A stretch of DNA of 64,000 nt, from assembly GCF_900115865.1 (NCBI RefSeq), contig NZ_FOXY01000014.1, positions 1-64,000 on the forward strand. Direction: 5' to 3'. This DNA comes from Donghicola eburneus. Its GTDB lineage: Bacteria; Pseudomonadota; Alphaproteobacteria; Rhodobacterales; Rhodobacteraceae. The translations under genes were made by a program, and so were the position numbers. Below, piece by piece: positions 1 to 7,058 of this stretch; position 1 is the stretch's first letter; each line of letters opens with the position of its first letter. The notes under the pieces are model-generated. The model searched no databases. It saw only the letters and a program-made list of their open reading frames with translations, and was not told the DNA's origin.

Positions 1-158
1 AGAGCCCCAGACAGGCGTTGGAAGTCCTCCAGTGTGTTCAGGATCGTCATGCGCCGACGACGCTTCTTGCCCGGCACCCCGATCAGTACCTCATGTCGGT
101 GTTTGGAAATGTCGATGGCGACAAACACAGTCGCAGTGGTAGAATGGTTGACGGTCAT
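1..158 (-). mobile_element. IS110-family transposase, N-terminal fragment (runs off window)
   Basis: The reverse strand encodes about 52 residues from an ATG at 158 and continues past the left edge. The N-terminus carries the motif VAIDISKHRHEVLI followed by a basic GKKRRRR stretch, which matches the start of the RuvC-like DEDD domain of IS110 transposases, where the first Asp is catalytic. Only the beginning is visible, so the state of the rest is unknown. The roughly 110 bases upstream of the start are non-coding and abut an IS3-family remnant, which suggests that this IS110 element inserted into an older IS. Family assignment is by motif only. Confidence 0.75.
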
Positions 159-212
159 AGTCGGTCTCCTCAGCGGTGTGATTCTGCAAAACCATTGTTG
201 AGACCTGAGACC

Positions 213-263
213 GGTTATGGCCACACGCTGCGCTATTTGAGGGCTACGCGAGTGGCCATAACC
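213..263. repeat. 12-bp perfect inverted repeat at IS110/IS3 junction
   Basis: GGTTATGGCCAC at 213-224 is matched by GTGGCCATAACC at 252-263, a perfect inverted repeat with a 27-base spacer. It lies in the non-coding end of the IS110 element, next to the IS3 remnant. Possible roles are a terminal structure of the element or part of the structured non-coding end RNA of IS110 elements. The sequence alone does not decide. Confidence 0.6.
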
Positions 264-270
264 TAAAAAA

Positions 271-585
271 CAGCGCTTCTTCCCGACGTGCTACGGCAGC
301 GAGTTCGTGTCCCGAGACCTCGATCTATGGGCCTACGCAAAAGACGTCACGCTGGACTTCTCGCGACCCGGCAAACCGACGGATAACGGCTTCATCGAGG
401 CGTTCAACAGCAAGCTCCGGTCCGAATGCCTGAACGCACATTGGTTCATGAGCCTTGCGGATGCCAGCGAAAAGCTGGAGGATTGGCGTAGACACTACAA
501 CGACGACCGACCACACAGCGCCATCGGATACAACGTCCCAAGCGCACTGCACTTTCCAGATGACGTCACCAGCCCGTCATCGTGA
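271..585 (+). pseudogene. IS3-family transposase (integrase core), 3' remnant
   Basis: The reading frame is open from about 271 to a TGA at 583-585 and encodes the C-terminal third of an IS3-family OrfB integrase. Visible motifs are GSEFVSRDLDLWAYA, FSRPGKPTDNGFIEAFNSK with the catalytic Glu of the DDE triad, and the closing WRRHYNDDRPH. The N-terminal part with the first two acidic residues is missing, and no start codon or OrfA is present, so it cannot be functional. The break coincides with the non-coding end of the IS110 fragment. The sequence up to about 655 (GGGTCAGACTCTAATC) resembles the outer end of such elements. Confidence 0.85.
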
Positions 586-957
586 TCAAAGGACCGAAAC
601 TCCAGCTTCGGGTGGTCCAGAGTTGGTAGGCAGAGCAAATTGGGTCAGACTCTAATCGATGATGGAGGAATGTTCAGTGGCAGGTCAGTCTGGTTTGAAC
701 GCGCATACGACGGAGCAGCGCCGGAGGCTCCGAAGCATCGTGCTTGGGCGAACTCTTAACGCTCGGACAGTCCCTCAAGTACGCCTTTTCAATTGCCGCT
801 CACAAACAGGCATTCGCTTGTTACAACCACAGAAACCCAACCTTTAGTCAGACGTCTGATGAATTTTTGAGCAGTCTTTTGACATGTTCCAAATGCATAG
901 CTGCACTGCAGCATTTGTAGTTGTCGTAATGTGCGGAGGAGGTCATATTAGATTTAT
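586..957. other. Intergenic stretch: IS3 right end, then no recognisable gene
   Basis: Bases 586-655 look like the right end of the IS3-family element. From about 656 to 920 I see no convincing gene. Short open frames on both strands lack family resemblance and ribosome binding sites. A possible sRNA promoter lies at 921-949. Confidence 0.5.
921..949 (+). promoter_or_regulatory. Candidate promoter of the Cuckoo-like sRNA
   Basis: TTGTCG at 921-926 and CATATT at 944-949 are separated by 17 bases and would start transcription near 956, just before the first stem. In Rhodobacter sphaeroides, sRNAs of this class are driven by RpoHI/RpoHII promoters with a TTG-type -35 element. Whether this one is RpoH-dependent is inference. 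Confidence 0.35.
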
Positions 958-1041
958 AGAAGTTGCCTCTCCTCCTCCCTGGCCACTTCTTGGACATTTT
1001 GGCGACACACATCTCCTCCTCCCTTGTGTGTCGCCATTTTC
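956..1041 (+). ncRNA. Candidate Cuckoo/CcsR-type small RNA (two CCUCCUCCC stem-loops)
   Basis: Two consecutive hairpins each present a C/U-rich loop. In the first, AGAAGTTGCC (958-967) pairs with GGCCACTTCT (981-990) with one mismatch, and its loop contains CTCCTCCTCCC. In the second, TGGCGACACAC (1000-1010) pairs perfectly with GTGTGTCGCCA (1026-1036); its loop again holds CTCCTCCTCCC and it is followed by TTTTCTTTT, an intrinsic terminator. Two stem-loops displaying an anti-Shine-Dalgarno CCUCCUCCC motif are the hallmark of the Cuckoo/CcsR stress-induced sRNAs of Rhodobacteraceae. Size and strand fit, but the exact 5' end is estimated and expression is unproven. Confidence 0.7.
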
Positions 1042-1156
1042 TTTTCATCCGAATGAATTTGGCACCTCATGCCCACAGGGCGCGTGACGTGAAGGCTTCC
1101 ATCGAACTGCTTTTCGCAACTGGATGCGGTTAGTCAGACACCCCTGATGTGAGTCG

Positions 1157-1620
1157 TCACCACGCATTCCGAATGACACCGCGAAGCTCGGGTCGTTGAC
1201 TGAAACTAAGCGATGCGGAGGGGGACGGTACAAACGCCTTAGCCCCATTAAATGTGAGCGCATACTGCCCGAGTTCACCTTGTCCACGTCAATACCTGTC
1301 GACGTGAGGAAGCTGTCAAATTCGTCCGTGCGGAACGTCGTCGACGCCAATATCGTCAAATCACTCGCGTCAAACTTGGTGAACGACATGTAGTCATCAC
1401 CATCGGTGACATCGGTCGTATGCAGCAGGTAAACTGCGCCATCGTCAAAAAAGACAAAGGGATTGTACACATCGTCCGTGTCAGGCAGCAGTTGCGCATC
1501 CGTGACCAGAGTGCCGTCTGACGTAAAGCTTTGGTAAAATACTCCGGAGGGCAGATTATCGAATGCTGTCCCAGCGTACCCCTGCGAGTCGAGCCAGAAG
1601 TAAACGATGTCATCCGACAC
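1157..1620 (-). pseudogene. Frameshifted relic of an unidentified protein gene
   Basis: From a GTG at 1620 the reverse strand reads about 119 residues of plausible protein rich in Asp, Thr and Phe (for example LPDTDDVYNPFVFFDDGAVY). Near 1265-1271 the sense frame appears to shift. Continuing in the neighbouring frame gives the sensible QYALTFNGAKAFVPSPS before a TGA at 1157-1159, whereas the original frame becomes basic nonsense. One lost base in GGCCAG (now GGCAG) would explain this. A stop codon lies just upstream of the GTG in frame, so the N-terminus is also lost. The family is not recognised. It lies beside IS debris, which fits decay. Confidence 0.5.
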
Positions 1621-2049
1621 CTCTACTTAGTCATTTCCAAGAGCGTTGGTGAATCCGCTTTCGAATGCATTATTCAGGGCAATCAATTCGTAGCGGGTGT
1701 CGGCCATTGTCGTCCCCGTAGGGTGTTTAGGTATAAGTAGCGCTATTATGCTTTAGGCTATTATGTTTACAAAAGTTACTGATAAATAGTTTCGGCAACC
1801 TTCTTCCCTGACCTTTTCTGGCTGTCTTTCACGGACCTGTCACACCAAAGGGTATGCGCCTAGAGCTTTGTTTCGATCGTAGCCCATCAAAGCCAAACCC
1901 AGTTCCTAATGGCCAAAATCGCTCATTCGGGATATTCACGCCCCCCTCCGAGGCGTGACATTCTGCGCATTCGTGAAACGCGCGCTTTGGGCTGACCCGA
2001 CCGGAAAAATCGTAAATCGGGTTAGAGTTCTCTTCACACACGGCTCTAG
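1621..2049. other. Intergenic stretch without a supported gene
   Basis: About 430 bases between the gene relic and the LysR gene. One reverse frame (1829-2065) is open and contains a fragment reading HECAECHASEGGV, but it has no visible ribosome binding site and no family I can name, and it overlaps the 3' end of the LysR gene. It may be a decayed gene tail. Confidence 0.4.
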
Positions 2050-2973
2050 TCACAGCTTCACGCAATCCGCGAACTCAGAACGTGCAACATCTCGGATGTG
2101 CTCTGCCATTTCCACAAAGGCCACGGGCGTCCCGCTCGATTTCCGCCAAGCTAACCCGATTTGTCGTAACCGCGGCGGGGACAACGGTATTGTGCACACA
2201 TCGCTATCAGCGCGTTCGACTTCGGATCGTGAGTACAGCCCGGGCACCAACGTGACCCCCATTCCCAAAGAGACCATCTGGCGCAGCGCATCCAAACTGG
2301 TGCCTTCAAAATCCATGCGCAACTTGGCGCCGGCCAACTCGCACACATCTTTGATCTGACGATGCAGCGTATACGCGGGGTCCAACGTGATGAACGTCAA
2401 AGATGATAAGTCCTGTAGACGCGCGCTCTTTGATCGCGCCAAGGGGCTGGCAGTGTCCACCGCCAGCAGCAATGGCTCTCGAAACAAGGGATGGAAGCTG
2501 ACCTCGTCGTGACCAACGGGCGCTTGGGTCAGGATTAGGTCGTGTTTACCCGCTAACAAATCCTCAACCAGATCTTTCGACGGGCCATCGCGGATGATCA
2601 GTTTGAGCTCCGGGTATTTCTCATGCAGCCGTCGCAAGACCCGCGGCATCAGGTAGGGTGCGATCGTTGGCGAGGACCCAAGCCGCAGCGTCCCTCCAAG
2701 ACCGCTTTCCCCCGACGTCGAACGATGCATTAGACCGTCAACTTCAGCCAGAATGCCGATGGCCTTTTGCGCCACATCGCGACCGGCTGGCGTTAGGATC
2801 AATCCACTACGTTTCCTTTCGAGCAACTGCGCGCCAATCGCCTCTTCCAATGCATTGATCTGAAGACTTAGGGATGGCTGACTGATCTCCAATTGTTGCG
2901 CGGCGCGGCGATACTGCAGAACACGGGCCAAAACGGCAAAATAGCGTAGCTGGCGCAACGTAATCTCGGTCAT
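2050..2973 (-). CDS. OxyR-like LysR-family transcriptional regulator
   Basis: A 307-residue LysR protein with an N-terminal winged helix-turn-helix (residues about 5-65: LRQLRYFAVLA, SQPSLSLQINALEE) and a PBP2-like effector domain from about 90. The C-terminal half has the OxyR-type layout around residues 195-235 (LHRQIKDVCELAGAK, then EGTSLDALRQMVSLGMGVTLVPGL). Aligned by eye with E. coli OxyR, the position of peroxidatic Cys199 is Thr and only the Cys208 equivalent is present, so classical disulfide sensing is not expected. It diverges from the small-protein operon at 3113, and an LTTR-type palindrome lies between them at 2994-3008. Ligand and targets are unknown. Confidence 0.88.
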   Translation of the reverse strand: MTEITLRQLRYFAVLARVLQYRRAAQQLEISQPSLSLQINALEEAIGAQLLERKRSGLILTPAGRDVAQKAIGILAEVDGLMHRSTSGESGLGGTLRLGSSPTIAPYLMPRVLRRLHEKYPELKLIIRDGPSKDLVEDLLAGKHDLILTQAPVGHDEVSFHPLFREPLLLAVDTASPLARSKSARLQDLSSLTFITLDPAYTLHRQIKDVCELAGAKLRMDFEGTSLDALRQMVSLGMGVTLVPGLYSRSEVERADSDVCTIPLSPPRLRQIGLAWRKSSGTPVAFVEMAEHIRDVARSEFADCVKL

Positions 2974-2993
2974 GGAACCCTCTGAGCACTTAT

Positions 2994-3008
2994 ATAGGAA
3001 ATTCCTAT
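2994..3008. promoter_or_regulatory. LysR/OxyR-type operator palindrome ATAG-N7-CTAT
   Basis: ATAGGAAATTCCTAT is a near-perfect palindrome with 7-base arms and fits the ATAG-N7-CTAT half-site known for OxyR. It lies 20-35 bases upstream of the divergent LysR start and about 105 bases before the next rightward gene, so autoregulation and control of the 3113 operon are both possible. A weaker AT-rich second site may follow near 3016-3030. Confidence 0.5.
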
Positions 3009-3112
3009 CTTACTTTATCATATCATTGTCTTCATGTGGGTTTCGACGACGCCATGTCTAGGGGGCAGTCAGCGTTCTGCGGCTGCGCTCGTCACAGATA
3101 TGGAGGTCCAAG

Positions 3113-3352
3113 ATGAAGAATGATGTGCGTCTCAAAGTGTTCTCCCTAGAGGCACGTCTCGCAAAACTGCGATCTAAACACGGCACCTTGAAAGCACTCA
3201 TTGCTCGAGAGTTGAAGCGACCAGTCCCCTGCTCGGTTACGCTTCAGACCCTCAAGCGTCAGAGGCTTCGTATCAAAGACGAGATGGTGCGCTGCGTCTC
3301 GCGGCTACAGGGCGCCCGCTCCTCCGGGCGGCTTCAAGAGTGGTCGGTGTAG
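3113..3352 (+). CDS. YdcH-like small coiled-coil protein (DUF465 family)
   Basis: A 79-residue, basic, mostly helical protein. The pattern LEARLAKLRSKHGTLKALIARELKRP, then TLKRQRLRIKDEM, is that of the YdcH/DUF465 family, small proteins of about 70 residues whose function is not established. An AGGTCC stretch lies upstream of the ATG. It is first in an apparent operon: its TAG overlaps the AGGAGG ribosome binding site of the next small gene (3362), and a terminator follows at 3640. The gene faces the LysR regulator at 2973 and may be controlled by it. Annotation of the family is fairly secure, but its role is not known. Confidence 0.75.
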   Translation: MKNDVRLKVFSLEARLAKLRSKHGTLKALIARELKRPVPCSVTLQTLKRQRLRIKDEMVRCVSRLQGARSSGRLQEWSV

Positions 3353-3361
3353 GAGGTGATG

Positions 3362-3520
3362 ATGGGATTTGTGTTTGTCTATCAAGCCACCTACTTCGGC
3401 CGCTTGCACCATGGCCAGATCGAAGACTTTGAGGATGCCATTCTTGGCGGCGAAGAGCCAGAAGATCAGGACGGTCCCGACGGCGGCACCCCTCACTTGA
3501 AACTTGTAAAATCGACATAA
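3362..3520 (+). CDS. Small acidic hypothetical protein (52 aa)
   Basis: A short frame with a perfect AGGAGG ribosome binding site at 3351-3356, ATG at 3362 (an alternative ATG sits at 3359) and TAA at 3518-3520. The protein starts hydrophobic (MGFVFVYQATYFG), followed by HHGQIEDFEDAILGGEEPEDQDG, and is acidic in its second half. I recognise no family. Its position between the YdcH-like gene and a 27-residue membrane peptide, each with its own strong ribosome binding site and all before one terminator, argues that it is translated. Function unknown. Confidence 0.55.
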   Translation: MGFVFVYQATYFGRLHHGQIEDFEDAILGGEEPEDQDGPDGGTPHLKLVKST

Positions 3521-3531
3521 GGAGCGCGGTT

Positions 3532-3615
3532 ATGTTCAAAGGACTTGGTGTCTCAATGCTGCTGATTTGCGGGGGCATGGTGTTGGTGCCTGCCGCGATG
3601 GCGCTGATGCTCTGA
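3532..3615 (+). CDS. 27-residue hydrophobic membrane peptide
   Basis: ATG at 3532 is preceded by AAGGAGCG at good spacing. The peptide is MFKGLGVSMLLICGGMVLVP followed by AAMALML and a TGA at 3613-3615. It forms a single transmembrane helix with a Lys near the N-terminus. The terminator at 3640 follows directly. Although it lies close to the bd oxidase genes, it does not look like CydX, which begins with a Trp/Tyr-rich segment. It may be a small regulatory or accessory membrane protein. It has no homologue that I can name. Confidence 0.5.
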   Translation: MFKGLGVSMLLICGGMVLVPAAMALML

Positions 3616-3639
3616 TAAGGGCGACCAGGTAAAAAACCG

Positions 3640-3673
3640 GGTGCGTGAGGCAGCGGCTTCACGCACCTTTTTT
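3640..3673 (+). terminator. Rho-independent terminator of the small-protein operon
   Basis: GGTGCGTGA (3640-3648) pairs with TCACGCACC (3659-3667), with an additional GC pair inside, and is followed by six T residues. It separates the three small genes from the bd oxidase operon. Confidence 0.85.
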
Positions 3674-3780
3674 CATTTTATTCACGACCTTGATGCATCC
3701 GCGTCATGCGGTCGCGCAAGCTGGATTTAAAGTGCATTTGCACCACATCTTTAGCAACACAGCTACCAATGGAGTGTGCA

Positions 3781-3948
3781 ATGCGTAGGATGGCAACACG
3801 GCTCATCCGACAAATCATCGGACAATTTTTATCAGGACTTTGGGCGACCAAGATGCCCCAACCACAGGCCCAGTTGGCGCGGGTAAAAGTGACAGCACCT
3901 GACCGAAAGCCGCCGTTCGCCCTCCGCGGTGGAGGGCTGAGAAAATGA
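3781..3948 (+). CDS. Possible 55-aa leader protein overlapping cydA
   Basis: ATG at 3781 with a GGAG about 8-11 bases upstream opens a 55-residue frame. It ends in a TGA that overlaps the cydA start in the ATGATG context (3945-3948), the arrangement expected for translational coupling. The product is basic with an amphipathic middle (RLIRQIIGQFLSGLWATK) and resembles no family I know. It could be a genuine small protein or a translated leader that tunes cydA expression. The evidence is the ribosome binding site and the coupled stop/start only. Confidence 0.35.
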   Translation: MRRMATRLIRQIIGQFLSGLWATKMPQPQAQLARVKVTAPDRKPPFALRGGGLRK

Positions 3949-5372
3949 TGGACACCTTGCTACTGTCTCGCCTGCAATTTGCGGCGAACATCTCGTTTCA
4001 CATTCTGTTTCCGACAATCACCATCGCCCTTGGCTGGGTTCTGCTGTTTTTCAAACTGCGGTTTAACCGGACAGGTGAAGAGCGCTGGATGGATGCCTAT
4101 CGCTTCTGGGTCAAAGTGTTTGCACTATCCTTTGCCATGGGCGTTGTGTCTGGCATCACCATGTCGTTCCAGTTTGGTACCAACTGGCCCGGCTTTATGG
4201 AAAGCGTGGGCAACATCGCAGGTCCGCTCTTGGCCTACGAGGTTTTGACCGCCTTCTTCCTCGAGGCAGTGTTCCTAGGCATCATGCTGTTCGGCTTTCG
4301 CAAAGTGCCCGGCTGGGTGCACACAATGGCAACGTTCCTTGTCGCGTTCGGCACCACCATGTCGGCCTTCTGGATCATCGTGTTGAATTCGTGGATGCAC
4401 ACCCCTGCAGGGTTCGAACTGCGCGAGGGTGTGGCCCATGCCACGGACTGGATGGCAATCATCTTTAACCCGTCAATGCCCTACCGTTTGGTGCACATGC
4501 TGCTGGCGTCGGGTCTGACTGTGGCCTTCCTGATCGCTGGTCTGTCTGCTTTCCGCTGGCTGCGCGGCGATCAAGGTGCCGAAGTGAGAACCACCCTGCG
4601 CTTTGGCCTGATGACCGGTGCCATCTTGATCCCTCTGCAAATTCTGGCAGGTGACATGCACGGTCTAAATACGTTGGAGCATCAGCCTGCCAAAGTCGCC
4701 GCGATGGAGGGCAATTGGGAAACAGGTCCAAACGTGCCGTTACTCCTGTTCGCTCTGCCGGATCAGGACGCACGCGCAAACCGGTTTGAACTGGCCGTTC
4801 CGAATGGCGCTAGCCTGATCCTGACCCACCATGCAGACGGCGTCGTACCCGGCCTAAATGACTTTGTGGCCGAGGATGGCTCGCCCCTGCATCCGCGCGT
4901 GGCGCCCGTCTTTTACGGGTTCCGCGTGATGGTCGGGACCGGCATGGCCATGCTGCTGCTCAGCTGGGGCGCGATGGTCCTTATGGCACGCCGCCGCGAC
5001 GAGGCAACAGGATCGTTCCTCAGCACCCGCCGAGGGCTGGACGGACTGCCCAAACCGATGCTGTGGGGCGCACTAGCGATGACTTTCTCTGGATGGCTGG
5101 CGACTTTGGCAGGGTGGTACGTGACCGAGATTGGCCGCCAGCCGTGGCTAGTCACAGGTGTCCTGCCGACCGAAGCGGCCGTGGCCGATGTCGCCCCCTC
5201 TATGGTGCTGGGGACATTCATTGCCTACCTCGCGATCTATGTGGTGCTGACGCTGGCCTATATCGGTGCGCTCTTCCACTTGGCGAACAAGAAGGCAAAG
5301 GGCGACGACGCATCAGGCAAGCCCGAACGCACCGGTCCTGATGGGATCACCGTCCTGACCCCCGCGGAATAA
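3945..5372 (+). CDS. cydA: Cytochrome bd-type (cyanide-insensitive) ubiquinol oxidase subunit I
   Basis: A 475-residue integral membrane protein, subunit I of a bd quinol oxidase, which reduces O2 to water with quinol electrons in the cytoplasmic membrane. Visible landmarks match E. coli CydA: His19 (ISFHILFP, haem ligand), Glu99 and Glu107 (YEV, FFLEAVF), and His184 (RLVHMLLASG). The quinol-binding region carries GLNTLEHQPAKVAAMEGNWE with the Lys and Glu of the Q loop. The periplasmic Q loop is short, as in the CioA (cyanide-insensitive) subfamily. cydB follows 12 bases later. No CydDC or CydX gene is seen nearby, so assembly factors must lie elsewhere. Confidence 0.95.
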   Translation: MMDTLLLSRLQFAANISFHILFPTITIALGWVLLFFKLRFNRTGEERWMDAYRFWVKVFALSFAMGVVSGITMSFQFGTNWPGFMESVGNIAGPLLAYEVLTAFFLEAVFLGIMLFGFRKVPGWVHTMATFLVAFGTTMSAFWIIVLNSWMHTPAGFELREGVAHATDWMAIIFNPSMPYRLVHMLLASGLTVAFLIAGLSAFRWLRGDQGAEVRTTLRFGLMTGAILIPLQILAGDMHGLNTLEHQPAKVAAMEGNWETGPNVPLLLFALPDQDARANRFELAVPNGASLILTHHADGVVPGLNDFVAEDGSPLHPRVAPVFYGFRVMVGTGMAMLLLSWGAMVLMARRRDEATGSFLSTRRGLDGLPKPMLWGALAMTFSGWLATLAGWYVTEIGRQPWLVTGVLPTEAAVADVAPSMVLGTFIAYLAIYVVLTLAYIGALFHLANKKAKGDDASGKPERTGPDGITVLTPAE

Positions 5373-5384
5373 GGAGAGCAGACC

Positions 5385-6398
5385 ATGATGACTCTATTCG
5401 GAGATCCGAACCTTTGGCTGCCCGCAACCTTTGCCGCGCTGATGGGACTGTCGATCCTGATTTATGTGGTGCTGGACGGGTTCGATCTGGGGGTGGGACT
5501 GGTGTCCCCCCTTGCAACAGAAGCCGAGCGCGACCGCATGATTGCCTCGATCGGGCCATTCTGGGATGCAAACGAGACGTGGCTGGTGCTGGCGATTGGC
5601 CTCTTGCTGGTAGCGTTCCCGACGGCGCACGGATTGATCCTATCGACACTGTATCTGCCAGTCGCCGTTATGCTGATCGGCCTGATCTTGCGGGGCGTCG
5701 CGTTCGAATTCCGCGTCAAAGCGCCTGCCAGTCAGAAACGCATGTGGGACCACGCTTTCTTTGGAGGATCGGCTATGGCATCCCTGAGCCAAGGGTACAT
5801 GCTGGGATCCTACGTGCTAGGACTGGGGACGGGTTGGGGCGCGATCGCATTCTCGTTGCTGACGGCGGTGTTTCTAACCGTCGCCTACAGCTTTATTGGG
5901 GCGACTTGGCTGATCTTCAAAACCGAAGACATCCTGCAGAAAAAGGCGGTGAAGTGGGCTAAGGGCGGCATCTGGGGCGTCCTCGGGGGGCTAGGGGCTG
6001 TGTCGATCGCCTCGCCTCTGGCATCAGAGCGGATCTTTGAAAAGTGGTTCGCCTTCCCAGAGATCGTGCTGCTGGCTCCTATGCCCATCGCCTTTGCAGC
6101 GCTGTCTATGCTGCTGATCATGGCGCTACGGCATCTGCCAACGCAGAATGATAATTGGGCGTGGTTTCCCTTTGCCGCGACTGTCGCACTGTTTGTTCTG
6201 GCCTTTGTCGGGCTGGCCTATTCATTCTACCCCTACGTGGTGCCCGAGCAGTTGACGATCTACGAGGCAGCCGCAGCGCCAGAGAGCCTGATCATCATCC
6301 TCTTTGGGGCGCTTTTCGTTCTGCCGGTAATCGCAGGATACACCGCTTTGTCTTACATCATTTTCCGAGGCAAAGCGACGGCACTGCGTTACGATTAG
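5385..6398 (+). CDS. cydB: Cytochrome bd-type ubiquinol oxidase subunit II
   Basis: A 337-residue protein of about eight membrane segments, starting FGDPNLWLPATFAALMGLSI and containing YVVLDGFDLGVGLVSP, the typical CydB signature, and GPFWDANETWLVL. The length is that of the CioB branch rather than the longer enteric CydB. AAGGAG lies 7 bases before the ATG, and cydA ends 12 bases upstream, so the two are co-transcribed. A bidirectional terminator follows at 6440-6473. No CydX-like small frame is visible between the stop codon and the terminator. Confidence 0.95.
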   Translation: MMTLFGDPNLWLPATFAALMGLSILIYVVLDGFDLGVGLVSPLATEAERDRMIASIGPFWDANETWLVLAIGLLLVAFPTAHGLILSTLYLPVAVMLIGLILRGVAFEFRVKAPASQKRMWDHAFFGGSAMASLSQGYMLGSYVLGLGTGWGAIAFSLLTAVFLTVAYSFIGATWLIFKTEDILQKKAVKWAKGGIWGVLGGLGAVSIASPLASERIFEKWFAFPEIVLLAPMPIAFAALSMLLIMALRHLPTQNDNWAWFPFAATVALFVLAFVGLAYSFYPYVVPEQLTIYEAAAAPESLIIILFGALFVLPVIAGYTALSYIIFRGKATALRYD

Positions 6399-6439
6399 GG
6401 CCAGCTGCAGAGGCGTCCGCCCATCATCGTTCGCAATAA

Positions 6440-6473
6440 AAAGGCCGCGGCAGACTGCACTGCCGCGGCCTTT
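6440..6473. terminator. Bidirectional terminator between cydB and fasciclin gene
   Basis: AAAGGCCGCGGCA (6440-6452) and TGCCGCGGCCTTT (6461-6473) form a 13-bp perfect stem with an 8-base loop. T runs on one side and A runs on the other serve both convergent genes. Confidence 0.9.
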
Positions 6474-6491
6474 GTTGCTATGACTTACATC

Positions 6492-7058
6492 TTATTTCGG
6501 CAGCAGAACTTTGTCGATCACGTGAATGACGCCGTTCGACTGACGGACATCGGCGGTCGTGACTTCTGCGGCGTTACCACTTTCATCATAGATGAATACG
6601 CGCCCCGAGGGCGTCAGCTGCGCGGACAGTGCATCGCCCGAGACAGCGTTAAAGTGGTAAAAGCCATCCGACGACATCTTCACCGCAGAGGTGATATCCT
6701 CGGCGCTCCAGTTTCCTGCGACCACGTGAGCCGTCAGAATTTTCACCAGCATGTCCTTGCTTTCAGGCTTCAGCAGGGTCTCGACCGTGCCCTCAGGCAG
6801 CGCCTCGAATGCGCTATTTACAGGGGCAAAGACGGTAAAGGGGCCTTCGCTTTGCAGGGTATCCACCAGACCGGCGGCCTGCACGGCGGCGACGAGGGTG
6901 GTGTGATCTGCAGAATTCACAGCGTTCTCGACGATGTTCTTGTCCATGAACATGGGTGCGCCACCGACCATCGGGTTTCCAGTTTCCGAATGGGACGCGG
7001 CAAAGGCAGCGCTTGCGCATGTCAGGGCGAAGGCGGTTGCTGCAATAACGGTTTTCAT
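6492..7058 (-). CDS. Secreted fasciclin (FAS1) domain protein
   Basis: A 188-residue protein with a Sec signal peptide (MKTVIAATAFALTCASAAFA) and one FAS1 domain from about residue 40 to the end. Typical landmarks are TLVAAVQAAGLVDTL, GPFTVFAPVNSAFEALP, ILTAHVVAG, and the closing NGVIHVIDKVLLP. FAS1 domains mediate adhesion or matrix contacts at the cell surface, and bacterial single-domain forms are periplasmic or secreted. The ribosome binding site GGAGGAGAC precedes the ATG at 7058. It is a single gene, convergent with cydB. Its substrate or partner is not known. Confidence 0.92.
   Translation of the reverse strand: MKTVIAATAFALTCASAAFAASHSETGNPMVGGAPMFMDKNIVENAVNSADHTTLVAAVQAAGLVDTLQSEGPFTVFAPVNSAFEALPEGTVETLLKPESKDMLVKILTAHVVAGNWSAEDITSAVKMSSDGFYHFNAVSGDALSAQLTPSGRVFIYDESGNAAEVTTADVRQSNGVIHVIDKVLLPK

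Noticed and set aside
848-1048. Reverse-strand basic 66-residue frame over the sRNA region
   Set aside because: It reads through the two hairpins and terminator on the other strand. Its Arg/Lys-rich composition is a by-product of the C/T-rich loops.
1829-2065. Reverse-strand open frame with HECAECHASEGGV
   Set aside because: It overlaps the LysR 3' end, has no ribosome binding site and matches no family I know. The two CxxC-like residues alone are not enough to call a gene.
3532-3615. CydX-type small subunit of the bd oxidase
   Set aside because: It lies upstream in a separate terminated operon and lacks the Trp/Tyr-rich start of CydX.
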